Assembly (NCBI GenBank): GCA_028571685.1
Contig: CM053164.1
Coordinates: 43,202,501 to 43,266,500 of the forward strand
From: Heterohyrax brucei
Taxonomy: Eukaryota > Chordata > Mammalia > Hyracoidea > Procaviidae
Length of the DNA: 64,000 bases
Direction: 5' to 3'
Shown here: piece after piece, positions 20,313-31,972 of the stretch
Layout: every line of letters begins with the position of its first letter
How positions within the stretch are numbered: the first letter of the stretch is position 1
Made by a program: the position numbers and the translations under genes
Notes under the pieces: model-generated
What the model saw: only the letters and a program-made list of their open reading frames with translations
Databases searched by the model: none
What the model was told of the DNA's origin: nothing

Positions 20313-23300
20313 TTATAGTAGGGGTCTCATACAATATTTGTCTTTCTGTCTCTGACTACTTTCACTCAGCATAATGTCCTCCAGCTGAAACCAGGTTAGA
20401 AGATATTTCCTGAAATCATCGTTGTTCTGTATTATTGCATAGTGTTCCATTGAGTATATATACCATAGTTTACCTATCAGTTCCTCTGTTGTTGGGCATC
20501 TGGGTTGATTCCATCTTTTGGCAGTTGTGGACTGTGCTGCGATAAGCATTCGTGTGCATGTATCAGTTGGTATGAGTGGCCTTGATTCTGTAGGATATAT
20601 TCCAAGCAGTGGAATTACTGGGTCAAATGTTATATCTATATCCAGTTTTTTAGGGGAGCGCCAGATTGCTTTCCAAAGAGGTTGCACCATTTGCAATCCC
20701 ACCAACAGTGTAGAAGAGTTCCAGTTTCTCCACAGCCTCTCCAGCATTTGTTGCTTGGCATTTTTTGGATCATGGCTAGCCTTGTTGGGGTGAAGTGGTA
20801 TTTCATTGTAGTTTTGATTTGAATTTCTTTAATAGCTAATGATCGTCAGCATCTCTGCATGTGTGTTTTGGCTGCCTGGATCTCCTCTTTAGAGAAATGT
20901 CTGTCCATCTCCTTTGCCCATCACTTAATTGGATGATCTTTTTCTTATTGATATTTTGTAGTACCTTATATATTATAGAGATCAGGCATCAGTCTGACGT
21001 ATAGTTGCCAATATTCTTTCCTGTTCTATAGGTTGCCTTTTAATTCTGTTCATAAAGTCTTTGGATGAGCAAAAGTGTTTGATTCTTAATAGTTCCTATT
21101 TATCTATTTTCTGTTGTGTTGATTGTGGTTTGTTGGACAGATTTTGAAGTCTGTCTTTGTTGTGTATTAAAACTTCCATTGTTGTTCCTACTTTTTCTTG
21201 GTTGAGCTTTATTGTTTTAGATTTTATATTTAGGTCTTTTATCCAGTTTGAGTTGGATTTTGTATAAGGTGTGAGATGCGGGTCTTGTTTCAATTTGTTG
21301 AAGATAGATATCCAATTTTGCCAGCACCATTTGTTGAAGATACTATTTTTACCTCAGCTTAATGTCTTAGGGCCTTTGTTGAATATTAACTGTTCATAAG
21401 CAGATGGTGTCATCTCTGTGGTCTCGATCCTGTCTCTTTTTGTACCAGTACTGGGCTGTTTTGACTACTGTGACAGTGTAATAGGTTCTAAAATCAGATA
21501 ATGAGAGGCTTCCCAGTGTGTTCTTCTTTAGTAGTGGTTTACTTCTCCGGCCCTTCTTCCCTTTCCTGACAAAGTTGGTAATTTGTTTCTCCACCTCATT
21601 AAAAAATGTCATTAGAACTTGTACTGAGATTGCATTATATAAGTAGATTGCTTTGGGTGAAATAGACATTTTCACAATGTTAAGTCTTCCTATGCATGAG
21701 CAGGGTAGATTTCTCCATTTATGTAGCTCTCTCTTAGTTTCTTGTAACAAGGGCTTGTAGTACTCTTTGTAAAGGTCTGTTATTTCTCTGGCTAGATTTA
21801 TTCCTAGGTACTGTATCTTTTCAGGGGCTATAGTAAATGGTATTGACTTGGTGAAGAATCCTATGGAATTACTTATGTTTATCTTGTATCCTGAGACTTT
21901 GCTGAACTCTTCTATCAGTTTGAGTAGTTTACTCATAGATTCCTTGGGATTCTCTGCATATACAATCATATCATCTGCAAATAGGGAGATTTTTACCTCT
22001 TCTTTGCCAATGCAGATGCCCTTTATTTCTTGGTCTTGTCTAATTGCTCTGGCTAGAACTTGTAGTACAATTTTGAATAGGAGAGGTGAGAGTGGGCATC
22101 CTTGTCTAGTTCCTGTTCTCAAGGATGACGTAGGCAGTTGGCTTTGTATAAATGGCCCTTATTGCATTGAGGAACTTGCTGTCTATTCCTATTTTACTGA
22201 GAGTTTTTAGCATGAATAGGTGTTGGACTTTATCAAATGCTTTTTCTGCATCGATAGACAAGATCAGGTGATTCTTGTCTTTTGTGCTATTTATGTGGTT
22301 GATCACATGAATTGTTTTTCTGATGTTGAACCAGCCTTGCATCCCTGGTATGAATCCAACTTGGTCATGATGGATTATTTTTTGGATATGTTGTTGTATT
22401 CTACTGGCAAGAATTTTGCTGAAAATTTTTTGAATTTGATTCATAAGTGATATTGGTCTGTAGTTCTCCTTTTTGGTTGATCTTTCCCTGGCTTTGGTAT
22501 CAGGGCTTTGCTGGCTTCATAGAATGAATTTGGGAGTACTCCATCTCTTTCTATACTGTGAAATAGTCTCAGTAGTATTGGAGATGACTTCTCTAAAAGC
22601 TTGGTAGAATTCTGCGGTGAAGCCATCTGGGCCCGAGCTTTTTTTCATTGGCAATTTTTTGATGACTTTTTCAATCTCTTCCTTTGTGATGGGTTTATTG
22701 AGTTGTTGTGCTTCAGTTTGGGATAATTTTGGTAGGTGATATGAATCAGGGAATTTGTCCATTTCCTCTAGGTATTCAAATTTGTTATAGTACAGTCTTT
22801 CGTAGTATTCTGTTATAATATTTTTGATTTCTGTTTGATCTATTGTGACAACTCCTCTCTTGTTTCTTCTTTGGGTTATTTGTTTTCTTTCCTGTTTTTC
22901 TTTAGTAAGTTTAGCCAGTGGTTTGTTATCTTTGTTGATCTTTTTAAAAACCCAGCTTTTGGTCTTTTGAATTCTTTCAATTGTCTTCTCTTCTCTAGTT
23001 CGTTTAGTTGTGTTCTAGTCTTTATGATCTATTTTCTTCTGGTGCCTGGGGGGTTCCTCTGTTGTTCTCTCTCTACTGTTTAGGCTGGAGGGTTAGTTCT
23101 TTGACTTGGTTTCTTTCTTCCTTCCAGATGTGTGCATTTATGGAGATAAACTGACCTCTGAGCACTGCTTTGGCTGTATCCGATAGATTCTGGTAGGAAG
23201 TGTTTTCGTTCTCATTGGAATCCATGAAGTTTTTTATTTCATCTGTGATTTCTTCTATAACCCACGATTTTTTTGAGCCAGATGTTGTTCAGTTTCCATG

Positions 23301-24041
23301 AGTTCCAGTTTGTATCTGTGTTTTTTCTGCCATTGATTTTGACTTTTAGGGCTTTATCATTTGAGAAGATGCTTGCATTAATTCAATAGTATGGATTTTG
23401 TTGAGAATTGCTTTATGTCGTAACACATGGTCTATTCTGGAGAATGTTCCATGTGCACTGGAGAAGAATGTGTAGTTATCTACTGATGTATAGAAAGTTC
23501 TGTATATGTCATTGAGGTCTCATTGTTTAATTGTGGCAATAAGGTCTTCTGTGTCTTTACTGATCTTTCTTCTAGATGATCTGTCTAGTATTGAGAGTGG
23601 AGTGTTAAAGTTTTCCACTTATTATTGTGGAGTGATCGATATCCTTTTTGAGTGTAGTTTGTATTTCTTTGACATATTTAGATGCTCTAATATTAAGTGC
23701 CTAAATATTTAACATTGTTAAGTCCTGTTTGTGTATTGAACCTTTCAACAATAGTGTCAATCCTTGTCCACAGTGGTGGATTTTACATTAAAATTGATTT
23801 CATTTGAGATTAGAATTGCCACACCTGTTATTCTTTGTGTATTGTTAGCTTGATATATATTCTTCCATCCTTCAATTTTCAGTTTGTTCCTATCTTTAAG
23901 TCTAAGGTGAGTTTCTTGTAGGCAGCATATGAATGAGTGGTGTCTTTTGATCCAAGATGTCACTTGATGTCTCTTTACTGGAGCATTGAATCGATTCACA
24001 TTCAATGTAATTATTGATAGATATGTGTTCAGTGCTGCCAT
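20313..24041 (-). pseudogene. L1 ORF2 pseudogene (endonuclease, RT, C-terminal domain)
   Basis: ORF2p nicks target DNA and reverse-transcribes L1 RNA. The start is at 24041, MAALNTYLSIITLNVNRFNA. The APE-type endonuclease residues Asn (TLNVN) and Glu (QETHL) are present. The RT part includes [13 protein letters not shown] near 22260, [11 protein letters not shown] near 22095 and [10 protein letters not shown] near 21960-21985, so the catalytic aspartates are intact. The C-terminal part at 20313-20747 carries '[20 protein letters not shown]' and 'FQLEDIMLSESSQRQKDKYC'. The pieces lie in different frames, for example a shift near 22110, with stops between 20750 and 21390 and in 22760-23750. It is not functional. 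Confidence 0.9.
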
Positions 24042-24551
24042 TGTGATACGTTTATTTTTGTGTTAATGTTTTCTCTGTTGTTCTTAATAATCTGTTCTGG
24101 GACATTCCTTTTTGTAAGTTGGTTTTTCACCTTTTTTAGGGTTAGTTTTGTGGTTATTGAGACTCCTGTATTACGTTTCTTGTTTTTATATGTTGCATCT
24201 TTATTGTGCTTTATGGTTGTCCCTAAGATCCCCCTTAATAAACTCTGTATAAAGTCAGTTTCAATTACAACCTTTCTTACCACCTTCCTCTTCATCTGGA
24301 AGGGTTATAACAACTGTAATACATCCCTCTTTTAACATAATGAGATCATAATTTTCATGAGATGATCACTGGATCATTTCTGTCACTATTATAGCTTTGA
24401 TTGAGTTTCGGGCCTTCCATAACTGAGTAGGATTCTGCGTGATGTGTCCTGTATTTGCTTCTAAAATATAAAGTTAGTGCTTTTGTTTTTCTAAGCCAAG
24501 AGATTCTTTCAGTATTTCTTGTAGCTTTGGTTTGTTTTTCTGCAAATGCCT

Positions 24552-24895
24552 TTATTTCATTTTCGTATTTGAAAGATAGTTTTGCAGCATATGTAATTCT
24601 TGGAAGTTCGCCTCCTTCAAGGCTTTGACTGTGTCATGGCACTGTCTCAGTGCCAGTTTTGTTTCTGCTGAGAAATCTGGTGAAAGCCTACAGGATTTCC
24701 CTCTGAATGATAGCTTTGGTTTGAGTCTTGCTGCCTTTAAGAGTTTCTGCTCATGTTTCATTTTGTAAAGCTTGATTATAATATGTCTTGGAGTCTTTCT
24801 TTTCAGATCTATATTGAGTGATGTTCCATATGCATCTTGGATATCTATATTCTCTTCCTTCATGATTTCTGGGGAATTCTGTATCAGCAGCCCAG
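24552..24895 (-). pseudogene. L1 ORF1 C-terminal remnant
   Basis: The minus-strand reading includes TPRHIIIKLYKMKHEQKLLK then AARL, and RLSPDFSAETKLALRQCHD. These match the ORF1p C-terminal domain pattern 'PRHIIVKxxKxxxKEKILKAAR...RLSADFSAET'. The L1 is truncated at about 24895, so the coiled-coil half is absent. Confidence 0.8.
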
Positions 24896-25920
24896 GAACA
24901 ATACTCTGTGTGTTCTGAAGTGTCTCTCCCTGTTCAGAATTTGTGTGTATAAATTTACTTATTTTTACTCCAATCCAAATATTCCATCCATTACACTAAA
25001 GGTATATCTATTTAATTTCTGCAAGGGAAAGACTAAGTCTTTACACAAGTAGTTCTCAGTCCTGCCTCTAATTAGCACGTAGTGATTGGCAACATGTAAA
25101 AAAGCAAACAGGAAAAATATCTGTACTTGGGATGTAATTTGTCTACTTTCCTATATGGTTATTTATATTTACAGTGTATCGAGAGATAAATCTTTTTTAA
25201 TTACATGTTGTGGATGTTAGTTTCAAAGAGAATATCTGTTCTTTTACTGAAAGAATTAGTCATTCAGAAAGTGCTTTTCAAATGTAGTCATGTGCTGTAA
25301 TGTCTTTTCTGGCAGCATCTGACTCCATGAATGTCTTGACCAGAGAATGAGATGTAGTGGATGTAACTGGATGTGGTGAACACAACAGCTTCCTACACAC
25401 AACATGTGTATCTCATGTCGTACTCATATAAGACTATACTAAGTGATTGTCCTGCCGGGCATATAATGATATGGTACATACCTTGATAGTCACCTGTGTT
25501 ACTGGCTTAATGTGTGTACTATACTGTACTTTCTATCATTATTTTAATGTGAACTTTCCCTGTTTGCAAATAAAAAAGTATGTAAGAGTGTATGTTTCAA
25601 CTTGGTGCGCAGCAACATCCAGTCTTGTTTGTTTCCTGTCTCTTGAATGTTGTAGCATTATGTCTCTGTTTAATTTTCTTTCAGAATATTACTAGGGCTC
25701 TCAAATGCAGCAAGTGATAGCAGCAACAAAGGGAAACATCAAATTGAAAGTGATACAAAAGTATATAATAGAGTGTTTGTACAACCTCCAAATCACATAG
25801 CATTCTGTGTCGCAGAGCGTCATCATAGATGTTAAGTGGCTCCTGACTGTAACTGGTTTTAGAATCTTTTTGGATGGGTTATTTAGAAACATCTATACCT
25901 TTGCAAGGAAATAAGGAAGG
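24896..25920. other. Intron just upstream of the BABAM2 exon, no repeat recognised
   Basis: Unique-looking sequence. Short ORFs here lack domains. The absence of recent insertions within about 1 kb of the exon fits selection against insertions near a splice site. Confidence 0.45.
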
Positions 25921-25943
25921 CCTGTCATTTTCTTTGATTTCAG
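25921..25943 (+). promoter_or_regulatory. Splice acceptor and polypyrimidine tract of the BABAM2 exon
   Basis: A pyrimidine-rich run followed by CAG sits directly before the in-frame exon, and the frame it predicts gives the conserved protein. No other AG occurs between the tract and the exon. Confidence 0.85.
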
Positions 25944-26038
25944 GGGATATCATTTTCAATGCCCAGTACCCAGAGCTGCCACCTGACTTCATCTTTGGAG
26001 AAGATGCTGAATTCCTGCCAGACCCCGCAGCTCTACAT
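25944..26038 (+). CDS. BABAM2: BABAM2 (BRE/BRCC45) internal coding exon, codons ~69-100
   Basis: This exon encodes part of the N-terminal UEV-like region of BABAM2, the scaffold that holds the BRCC36 K63-deubiquitinase in the nuclear BRCA1-A and cytoplasmic BRISC complexes. The translation from 25946 reads [20 protein letters not shown] and continues [11 protein letters not shown], which I recognise as human residues about 70-100. The exon begins with GG, completing a Trp codon split across the intron (phase 1), and ends on a full codon (phase 0). The length of 95 bp equals 32 codons less one base. The acceptor is a T-rich tract ending TTTGATTTCAG at 25943, and the donor is GTGAGT from 26039. 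Against the human protein as remembered, two residues differ: Ser to Ala and the terminal Gln to His. The His arises because the last exon base is T instead of the usual G. No neighbouring BABAM2 exon is in the window. Confidence 0.93.
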
Positions 26039-26044
26039 GTGAGT
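26039..26044 (+). promoter_or_regulatory. Splice donor of the BABAM2 exon (GTGAGT)
   Basis: GTGAGT is a strong match to the U1 consensus on the intron side. It may compensate for the non-consensus T at the last exon base (CAT|GTGAGT). Confidence 0.85.
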
Positions 26045-27849
26045 ACCACAGGCTCTGTCAAGTGATCCTCCTTTGGTAAAATCAAAATGGATTTTTGACA
26101 ATTTTTTAAAAGATAAACTTGCCAAATGTATTTTTCAACCCCTCTCTTTTCTCTGTCCTGTGAAATCAGTGCAACTTTTTACCTGCCAAAATATATGTAT
26201 TTTTTTATGGCAGTTTTATTTTTCAGACTATTTTTAAAAATGAAAGTCTCTGCCCTGTTAACTGAAATACTTTTTGTTTAACCATGTTAAAAACATTTTC
26301 TTTGTTTCAATTTAGTGTTTCTGCCTTCAGTCAGTTTTCTAATGTTTACCAGCACTTCATCACAGGCTTGTTATGATTAGCATTTCTTGGCTCTTCCAGA
26401 GGCTTTTTTTGTATAAAAATGAAAGTGCCAAATATGGATTTGTATCAGCATTATTTCAGGATTGGTATATTATAATGATTAAGACCAGTTTAAATGGTCT
26501 GTATTAAGCAAAATTCAAAACTTGGCATTGAAATAAAATGTTTCTGGAATTAAAGTAGGAATACTGACCACTGGGGGAGGAGTGGTGGTGCTTGTCAGAG
26601 CACATGTGGTTTCTATAAAAAGTATGTGTTTCACATGGTTGATGGAGAAAAAAATAAGTGCCATTTTCTAAATTGTTCTGAATAGACAAAATGTTTGTTT
26701 CACTTCTAAAATTCAAGTTTGGTAGTATGCATGGAATGGGTTTTATTGTTGACCAAAGCTATGTTTCTAGTTTTGTTTTTCTGACAAGTTTTTGTCTGGA
26801 AGTTTTTTAGGTAAAACTTTTGGTTACTTACTTTGAAACCTTGTCTTCTTTTTCTTTTTTTCTTAATGGAAGTGTTTAACAGGGTATACTAACCCAAACC
26901 TCAAAAAATTTATCTTAAATTTTGAGTACAGATGTAAGAATGTTATTGGATGTATTTGCTGTAAAGTTTCCAGTAATTACACATTAGCTCTTACTTTAGT
27001 TGATTTTTGCCCCTTTCATTTGTAAGTTAAATATGACCTTTTAAGATGCTATGTGTTATGTTATTCAAGCCATTATTAAAACTGAGGGGGTTACCTGGAA
27101 GAAAATGAGGCAGAGGTATCACCACAGACTTCTCAGTGGAGGGTAATGTTCTAAATGCCACAGGTGGGCATAGGAAAACGTGCCCCAGGATTTCAAAGAA
27201 GATCGAAATAGGCTTTGTAGTGGCAGCTTAAACTCATTCTTGACAAATGAGACAAATATAGAGAGTATAGAAGAGAGGATTTCAAACAGAGTAAATGACA
27301 TAAACAAATTTGCAGAAGGTGAAATTTGCTTAATATATTGTAGGAAGGTGCAGATAGGTTTTAAGTTAATATACAAGAAATGATATAGGAAAGAAGGCTA
27401 GACAGATAAACTTGGACCACGACTGTAGTGTTCACTGAATGATAGTCTAAGAACCATGAAAGACATGGTAGACTAACAGAAAAGTCATTAATAGAATGAC
27501 TTAAGGCAAGATTGGAGATCAGACTATAATTTAACCACTGTTAAAAAATCCCGGTGGGAGAGAAGGGGATTTGAGCTACAGTGATATTCAGTGTAAGTTC
27601 AAAGACATGTTTAAAATTTTTTTTTATTTTTTGGGTTTTTGTCATCATTGGTTGGAATTGCCATCATCTTCAGTAATTGACGAGTCTTATGTGAAGGTAG
27701 AACTAAAAAGCTTGACAAGCCCTTGAGATTCAATTTATTATACTTTTATTGCTGAAGAAGTTAATTTATATAATTCTGAGTCAGAGCTGATATTATTAGT
27801 CAATTTCTTTGATGTTTAGTCTCAGTGAATTTATCATGAATGTTTTTTG
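26045..27849. other. Intron downstream of the BABAM2 exon, largely unassigned
   Basis: AT-rich and unique-looking to about 27 kb. From 27060 to 27540 the purine-rich text may be an old repeat I cannot name. The ORF at 27180-27383 (+) has no domain. Confidence 0.4.
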
Positions 27850-27854
27850 AGAAA

Positions 27855-28285
27855 TGTGTTAATCACCTGGTACTGCTCCAACAGAAAATACCACGAGTGG
27901 AAGGCTTCATGTAGAGAGAGTCCGTTAAGCTGCAAATTCATTTACAAATTGTTAGTCCATTCCGCAAGAGAATTTATCAGGGTCTGGTAGGCTGAGTCCG
28001 AATCCAGTGAGAGCATCTCGGCACAGGAACCTCAGATCTGAAGGACATGCTGCTCTCTTGGTGGTATGAGGTTCCCAACTTCCTCTGCTCACTTTTCTGC
28101 CTTACATCCTACAAGCTTACTGTAGCTTGAGTCCTGCCAAACTAACACAGCTGCTGCCCATTCTCCATCATCAGTTATCACGAGGCATTATTCACAATAC
28201 GTGGGAGGAATGGCGCCATATTGGGACTCATAGCCAAGTCAAATCAACACATACATTTTTGAGGGGACAGAATTCAATCCATGAA
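27855..28285 (-). mobile_element. MaLR-like solo LTR with TSD AGAAA
   Basis: It runs from TGTGTTAATCACCTGG to CAATCCATGAA, with AGAAA at 27850-27854 and 28286-28290. The last bases lack the C of the usual TGACA end, a one-base loss. Blocks are collinear with the other antisense copies. Confidence 0.8.
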
Positions 28286-28290
28286 AGAAA

Positions 28291-29116
28291 TTAGCTGAAA
28301 AAGAAGAGTCCAAAAAAAAAAAAAGAAAGAAAGAACTAAACTAGTGAGAAAATGGTATATCTAGGGTAATATCCTCTATCCTGTGATAACTTTGTCTAAG
28401 ACTTCCAGCTACCTACAGCTTCTTCATAGACCAGTTGGCTGGCAAGCCTAGCTAAGCAGCCAGGTTGAACTCTCCACTCCAGACAGCTTTGGGGGTTGCC
28501 CTTGAGGTTCGTTGCCACCTGACACGCCATCTGGCTAAAAACACTAGGACAGTGTTTTGCCTTACTGCAGGTATTTCCCAAGTCCAGCTTGCTTTGGAGG
28601 ATCTTTTGCTGAACTGTTAGCAGGCTATGCTTTAGTTTTTGTATTCAGTTCAGATTCTTTTCTTTTTCCTGAAGTCCCCAGAGCAGGCTCTCTAATACCT
28701 GACTAGTGTGCCTGTGATCCTGAATGAAGTGAACTATGTATTTCATCAACCAAGGAGTGGACAGCAGAATGCAAAGAGTTCTTGAAAGAGCATAAATAAA
28801 TATGTACCATGTACTCTTAGATAATCTAAGGGTGTAGTCCAAAGCAATTCTTGTGGCAAAGAAAGAATTTCTTCACAGTTTCTGAGTTTTTGCCTGAAAA
28901 TTCATCAGTTTTAAATTTGAATTTACAACTTACCTATAGTTTTATATAAAATAGATTAAATTATAAATATTTGAGAACAAATAGACTGTTCAGTGTGTTC
29001 TAGTTTGAGAAATACGGTTTTAGAAGATATATGTAATCTTTTATTTATTCACTTTATTTAAATCCACTTTTTTTAAAGAAAAAATTTGAGGTAGCTTAAT
29101 GGATTAATATATGTTT
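28291..29116. other. Intron, unassigned; A-rich stretch at 28311-28332
   Basis: An (A)n/(GAAA)n tract follows the LTR. The ORFs at 28396-28581 and 28645-28842 (-) show no recognised domain, and no repeat family is recognised. Confidence 0.4.
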
Positions 29117-29282
29117 AATGGAAACCGTGGTTTCATAGTGGTTACGTACTTCCGCTGCTAACCGGAATCCTGCAGTTTAAATCTACCAGGTGCTTCTTGG
29201 AAACTAGGGGGTAGTTCTACTCTGTCTGTAAGGTCTCTGTGAGTTGAATTGACCTGACAGCAGTCGGTTTGGGTTTTTCTGG
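29117..29282 (+). repeat. AfroSINE
   Basis: 'gtggtttcatagtggttacg', 'gcagtttaaatctaccaggt' and 'gcttcttggaaact', with the tail 'gtttgggtttttct'. Confidence 0.9.
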
Positions 29283-29499
29283 TTTTTATGCAATTAATAG
29301 AACTGTGTAAGGTGCTCTAATTCATTGCATGAGGCCGCTTCTTAGTAAGCTCAGATTTGTCTCATTCAGGGAGATGAATTCCTTGTGAAACTTGAAATTC
29401 TCAGGCAAATGGGAAAAACTAAACAGACACCAGATCTAAAGATAGGTAAGTCATAGATGCTAGAGAGCCATAAAATCTTCTGAGTTAGGACTTCGGTGA

Positions 29500-29622
29500 C
29501 CCAGTGGTTCCCAGTTCTGTCTATGTATTGGGGTCATTTGGGAGGCCTGTGAAAATACAGATTCCCGACTCCACTGCACTTACTGAATTAGAAAGTTCAA
29601 GGAACTCAAGAACCTTAAGTTT
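29500..29622. repeat. MER5-like DNA transposon relic
   Basis: 'cagtggttcccagttctgtc', 'ggggtcatttgggaggcctg' and 'cttactgaattagaaag' resemble the common mammalian repeat with 'cagtggttctcaa...' and 'ctactgaatcagaa'. Confidence 0.45.
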
Positions 29623-29625
29623 CCT

Positions 29626-29777
29626 GGGGCATTCCTTGGTGGCACAGCAGTTGAGCACTCAGCTGTGATCCCAAAGGCTGGCGTTACAAATCCACCAGCG
29701 CTCCTTAGAAATCCTAGTGGGTTACCAAGAGTCAAAATTGACTCGAAGCAATGGGTTTAGTTTTGGTTTAGGTGAAC
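29626..29777 (+). repeat. AfroSINE
   Basis: 'ccttggtggcacagcagttg', 'acaaatccaccagcgctcct' and 'gagtcaaaattgactcgaag' in family order. Confidence 0.9.
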
Positions 29778-30406
29778 TGCCATTGGGTACCACTGATTGA
29801 ATCCATCTTATATAGTAATAGTCTCATCAAAAGGCCATTTTGCCTTTGCTCTAAATTTTTAAATAACATCTTTATTGAGATATAATACATATAATATACC
29901 ATTCACCTATTCAGTGGTTTTTAGTATGTTCACTGAGTTGTACAGCCATAACCACGATCAGTTTTTGAACATTTTCATCACACCAAAAGAGATCCCAGAC
30001 TCATTACAAGTCATTCCCCTACCCTGTTCCTGCCCCTAACGATCTCTAAACTACATTCTATCTTTAGGCCTAGTATATTTACCTAGTCTGGACATTGCAT
30101 ACAAATGGAATCATGTAATATGTGGTCATTTGTGACTGACTTCTTTCCCTTTACATAATATTTTCAGTATTGTAATACTTCATTTTCATTTATTGCTGAA
30201 TAATATTTCATTGTATTTATATACTGTGTTTAACTTATGCATTCATCAGTTGGTAGATGTTTGCATTATTTTCACTTTTGGCTATTATAGATCATTCTAC
30301 TGTGAACATTCATTTACAAGGTTTTGTATGGATATATTCTCATTTTTCGTGGGTATATAATTAGTGAAATTACAATATCAAATGGTAACCCTTTATTTAA
30401 CTTTTT

Positions 30407-31245
30407 TTTGTGATTGAATGAAAATGTACATTCCCATATAAATTTGCATGCTCACCCCTATGCAGCTCCCACTGCTGTCCCTGCCTGGTGACAGCACACA
30501 CTTCCTCTCTGTTCTATACATGTCTTATCCTCCCAGCAAACTCCTGTCCTCTCTTCTCCACCCACTTCCCTTCCTCCAGCAAGAGGTCAGCAGGACGACA
30601 TCCTATAGATTCATAGAACCATAAAGTGCACACATGATATGGTCACTGTGTCGCCAAGTCCAATTGATTCCTGTCCGAGAGTTGACCTCCATTATGATTT
30701 ATGGACAGGGGCAGCACCAAGGCCAGGGGCCATGCTCCCAGGGAAACCCTGAGGTCTGTAGACCATCAGTTGCAGTCTTTTAATGGAGATCTCAGGGTGC
30801 ACCCCTTTTTATTCTTGTGTTGTCAGTGAGACTCAACTTTGTGAGCTCCATCACGGCTATCCCTTGTGGTGGCTGGGCACCATCCAGTTCTTCTGGTCAC
30901 AAGTCGATGTAGTCACCCACCCACGTGGGTCTGTCTGTCTTCTGGGCTCTCTTTCCCCCGTGTTGTTTTGGTCTTTGGTGATCATCAGTTCCTGCTAAGT
31001 TGAGACCATTTGCTGTACCATCAGATGGCAGCTTGGCAGCTTTTAAGACCCCAGATGCCACTCACCAAGATGGGTTGCAGAAAGCTCTCTTAGCAAAATG
31101 CTAGTTGTGCCATCTGGCCTCGATTTCCCCTGAGAGCATGGTCTCCAGCCCCCTGCCCCAGTTACTCTGTCCTTGTAATATTGGATTAAGATGGGAAGAG
31201 TAATCGTGTTATGTTGAAGTTCAGTTAATATTGATTTTCTTTCCT
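30407..31245 (-). mobile_element. Nested L1 3' end with 11-bp TSD (TTTAACTTTTT)
   Basis: It begins on the plus strand with its T-run and 'gtgattgaatgaaaatgtac' and continues through lineage 3' UTR blocks shared with L1 'B' ('gcttggcagcttttaagacc', 'cagttactctgtccttgtaa'). TTTAACTTTTT occurs at 30396-30406 and 31246-31256. The ORF at 30783 (+) is a 3' UTR shadow. Confidence 0.88.
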
Positions 31246-31399
31246 TTTAACTTTTTGAGGAATCTCCAGACTGTTTTCCTTAGTAGCTGTACTATTTGAT
31301 ATTGCCACCAGCAGTGTATGAGGGTTCTAATTTCTCCACATCCTTGCCAACAATTGTTACTGTCTGTGTTTCTTTTTATAGTCATTTCAGTGGGTGTCA

Positions 31400-31592
31400 G
31401 GTATCTCTGGGTCATGCAAATATTCAGTTTGCTCACCTGCTAACTGAAAGGTTGGAGGGTCAAGTCCACTCAGAGGCACCTCAGAAGGAAGGCCTGGGAG
31501 TGATGTGCTTCCAGAAAAATCAGTTGTTGAAAATCCTGTGGAGCACAAGTGTACTGTGACACATATGGGTTACCATGAGTTGGAATTTAAGT
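31400..31592 (+). repeat. AfroSINE (long form)
   Basis: 'cctgctaactgaaaggttgg', 'tcaagtccactcagaggcac', 'agaaggaaggcctgggagtg' and 'gaaaaatcagttgttgaaaa', with the end 'accatgagttggaat'. Confidence 0.88.
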
Positions 31593-31644
31593 TTTTTAAG
31601 TGGGTGTGAAATGTTACTTCATTGTCATTTTGATTTGTGTTTCC

Positions 31645-31817
31645 CTGAAATCCCTGGTGGCATAGTGGTTAAGTGCTGTGACTGGTAACCAGAAAGTTGG
31701 CAGTTCTAAATCTACCAGGCACTCCTTGAAAAGTCTATGGGGGCAGTTCTTCTGTGTCCTGTAGGGTTGCTATGAGTTGCAGCTGATTCGGCAGTAATGA
31801 GTTTGGTTTGGTTTTTA
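31645..31817 (+). repeat. AfroSINE
   Basis: 'ccctggtggcatagtggtta', 'aaccagaaagttggcagtt', 'ctccttgaaaagtctatggg' and a 'gtttggtttggttttt' tail. Confidence 0.93.
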
Positions 31818-31825
31818 ATGGCCAG

Positions 31826-31972
31826 TGAGGAGCCTTGGTGTTACAGTGGTTAGGAGCAAAAGGTTGGCAGTTCAGATCCACCAAATGCTCCTTGGAAACT
31901 GTGGGGGTAGTTCTCCACTCTTCTACAGGGTCTCTGAGCTGAAATCAACTTGATGGCAGTGGGTTTTTTTTT
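31826..31972 (+). repeat. AfroSINE (head shortened)
   Basis: 'gagccttggtgttacagtgg' runs directly to 'agcaaaaggttggcagttca', skipping part of the head. 'gctccttggaaactgtgggg' follows. Confidence 0.9.

Larger units (their letters stand above)
19346..24895 (-). mobile_element. L1 LINE 'B', antisense, 5'-truncated in ORF1
   Basis: From the plus strand: tail (ctttctttctttttta), 3' UTR 19.36-20.3 kb with 'gcagcttccactgctctccc', ORF2 20.3-24.04 kb, inter-ORF region, and ORF1 C-terminus at 24.55-24.86 kb, then an abrupt stop. It is much better preserved than L1 'A', with long collinear open stretches. Confidence 0.9.

Noticed and set aside
27060-27540. Possible old LTR or MER-type repeat
   Set aside because: A few phrases feel familiar ('gataaacttggaccacgact'), but not enough to name a family or set ends.
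29341-29455. Possible exon 'cattcag|GGAGATGAATTCC...|gtaagt'
   Set aside because: Splice-like ends are present, but the reading does not match BABAM2 and no other family is recognised. Such pairs are common by chance.
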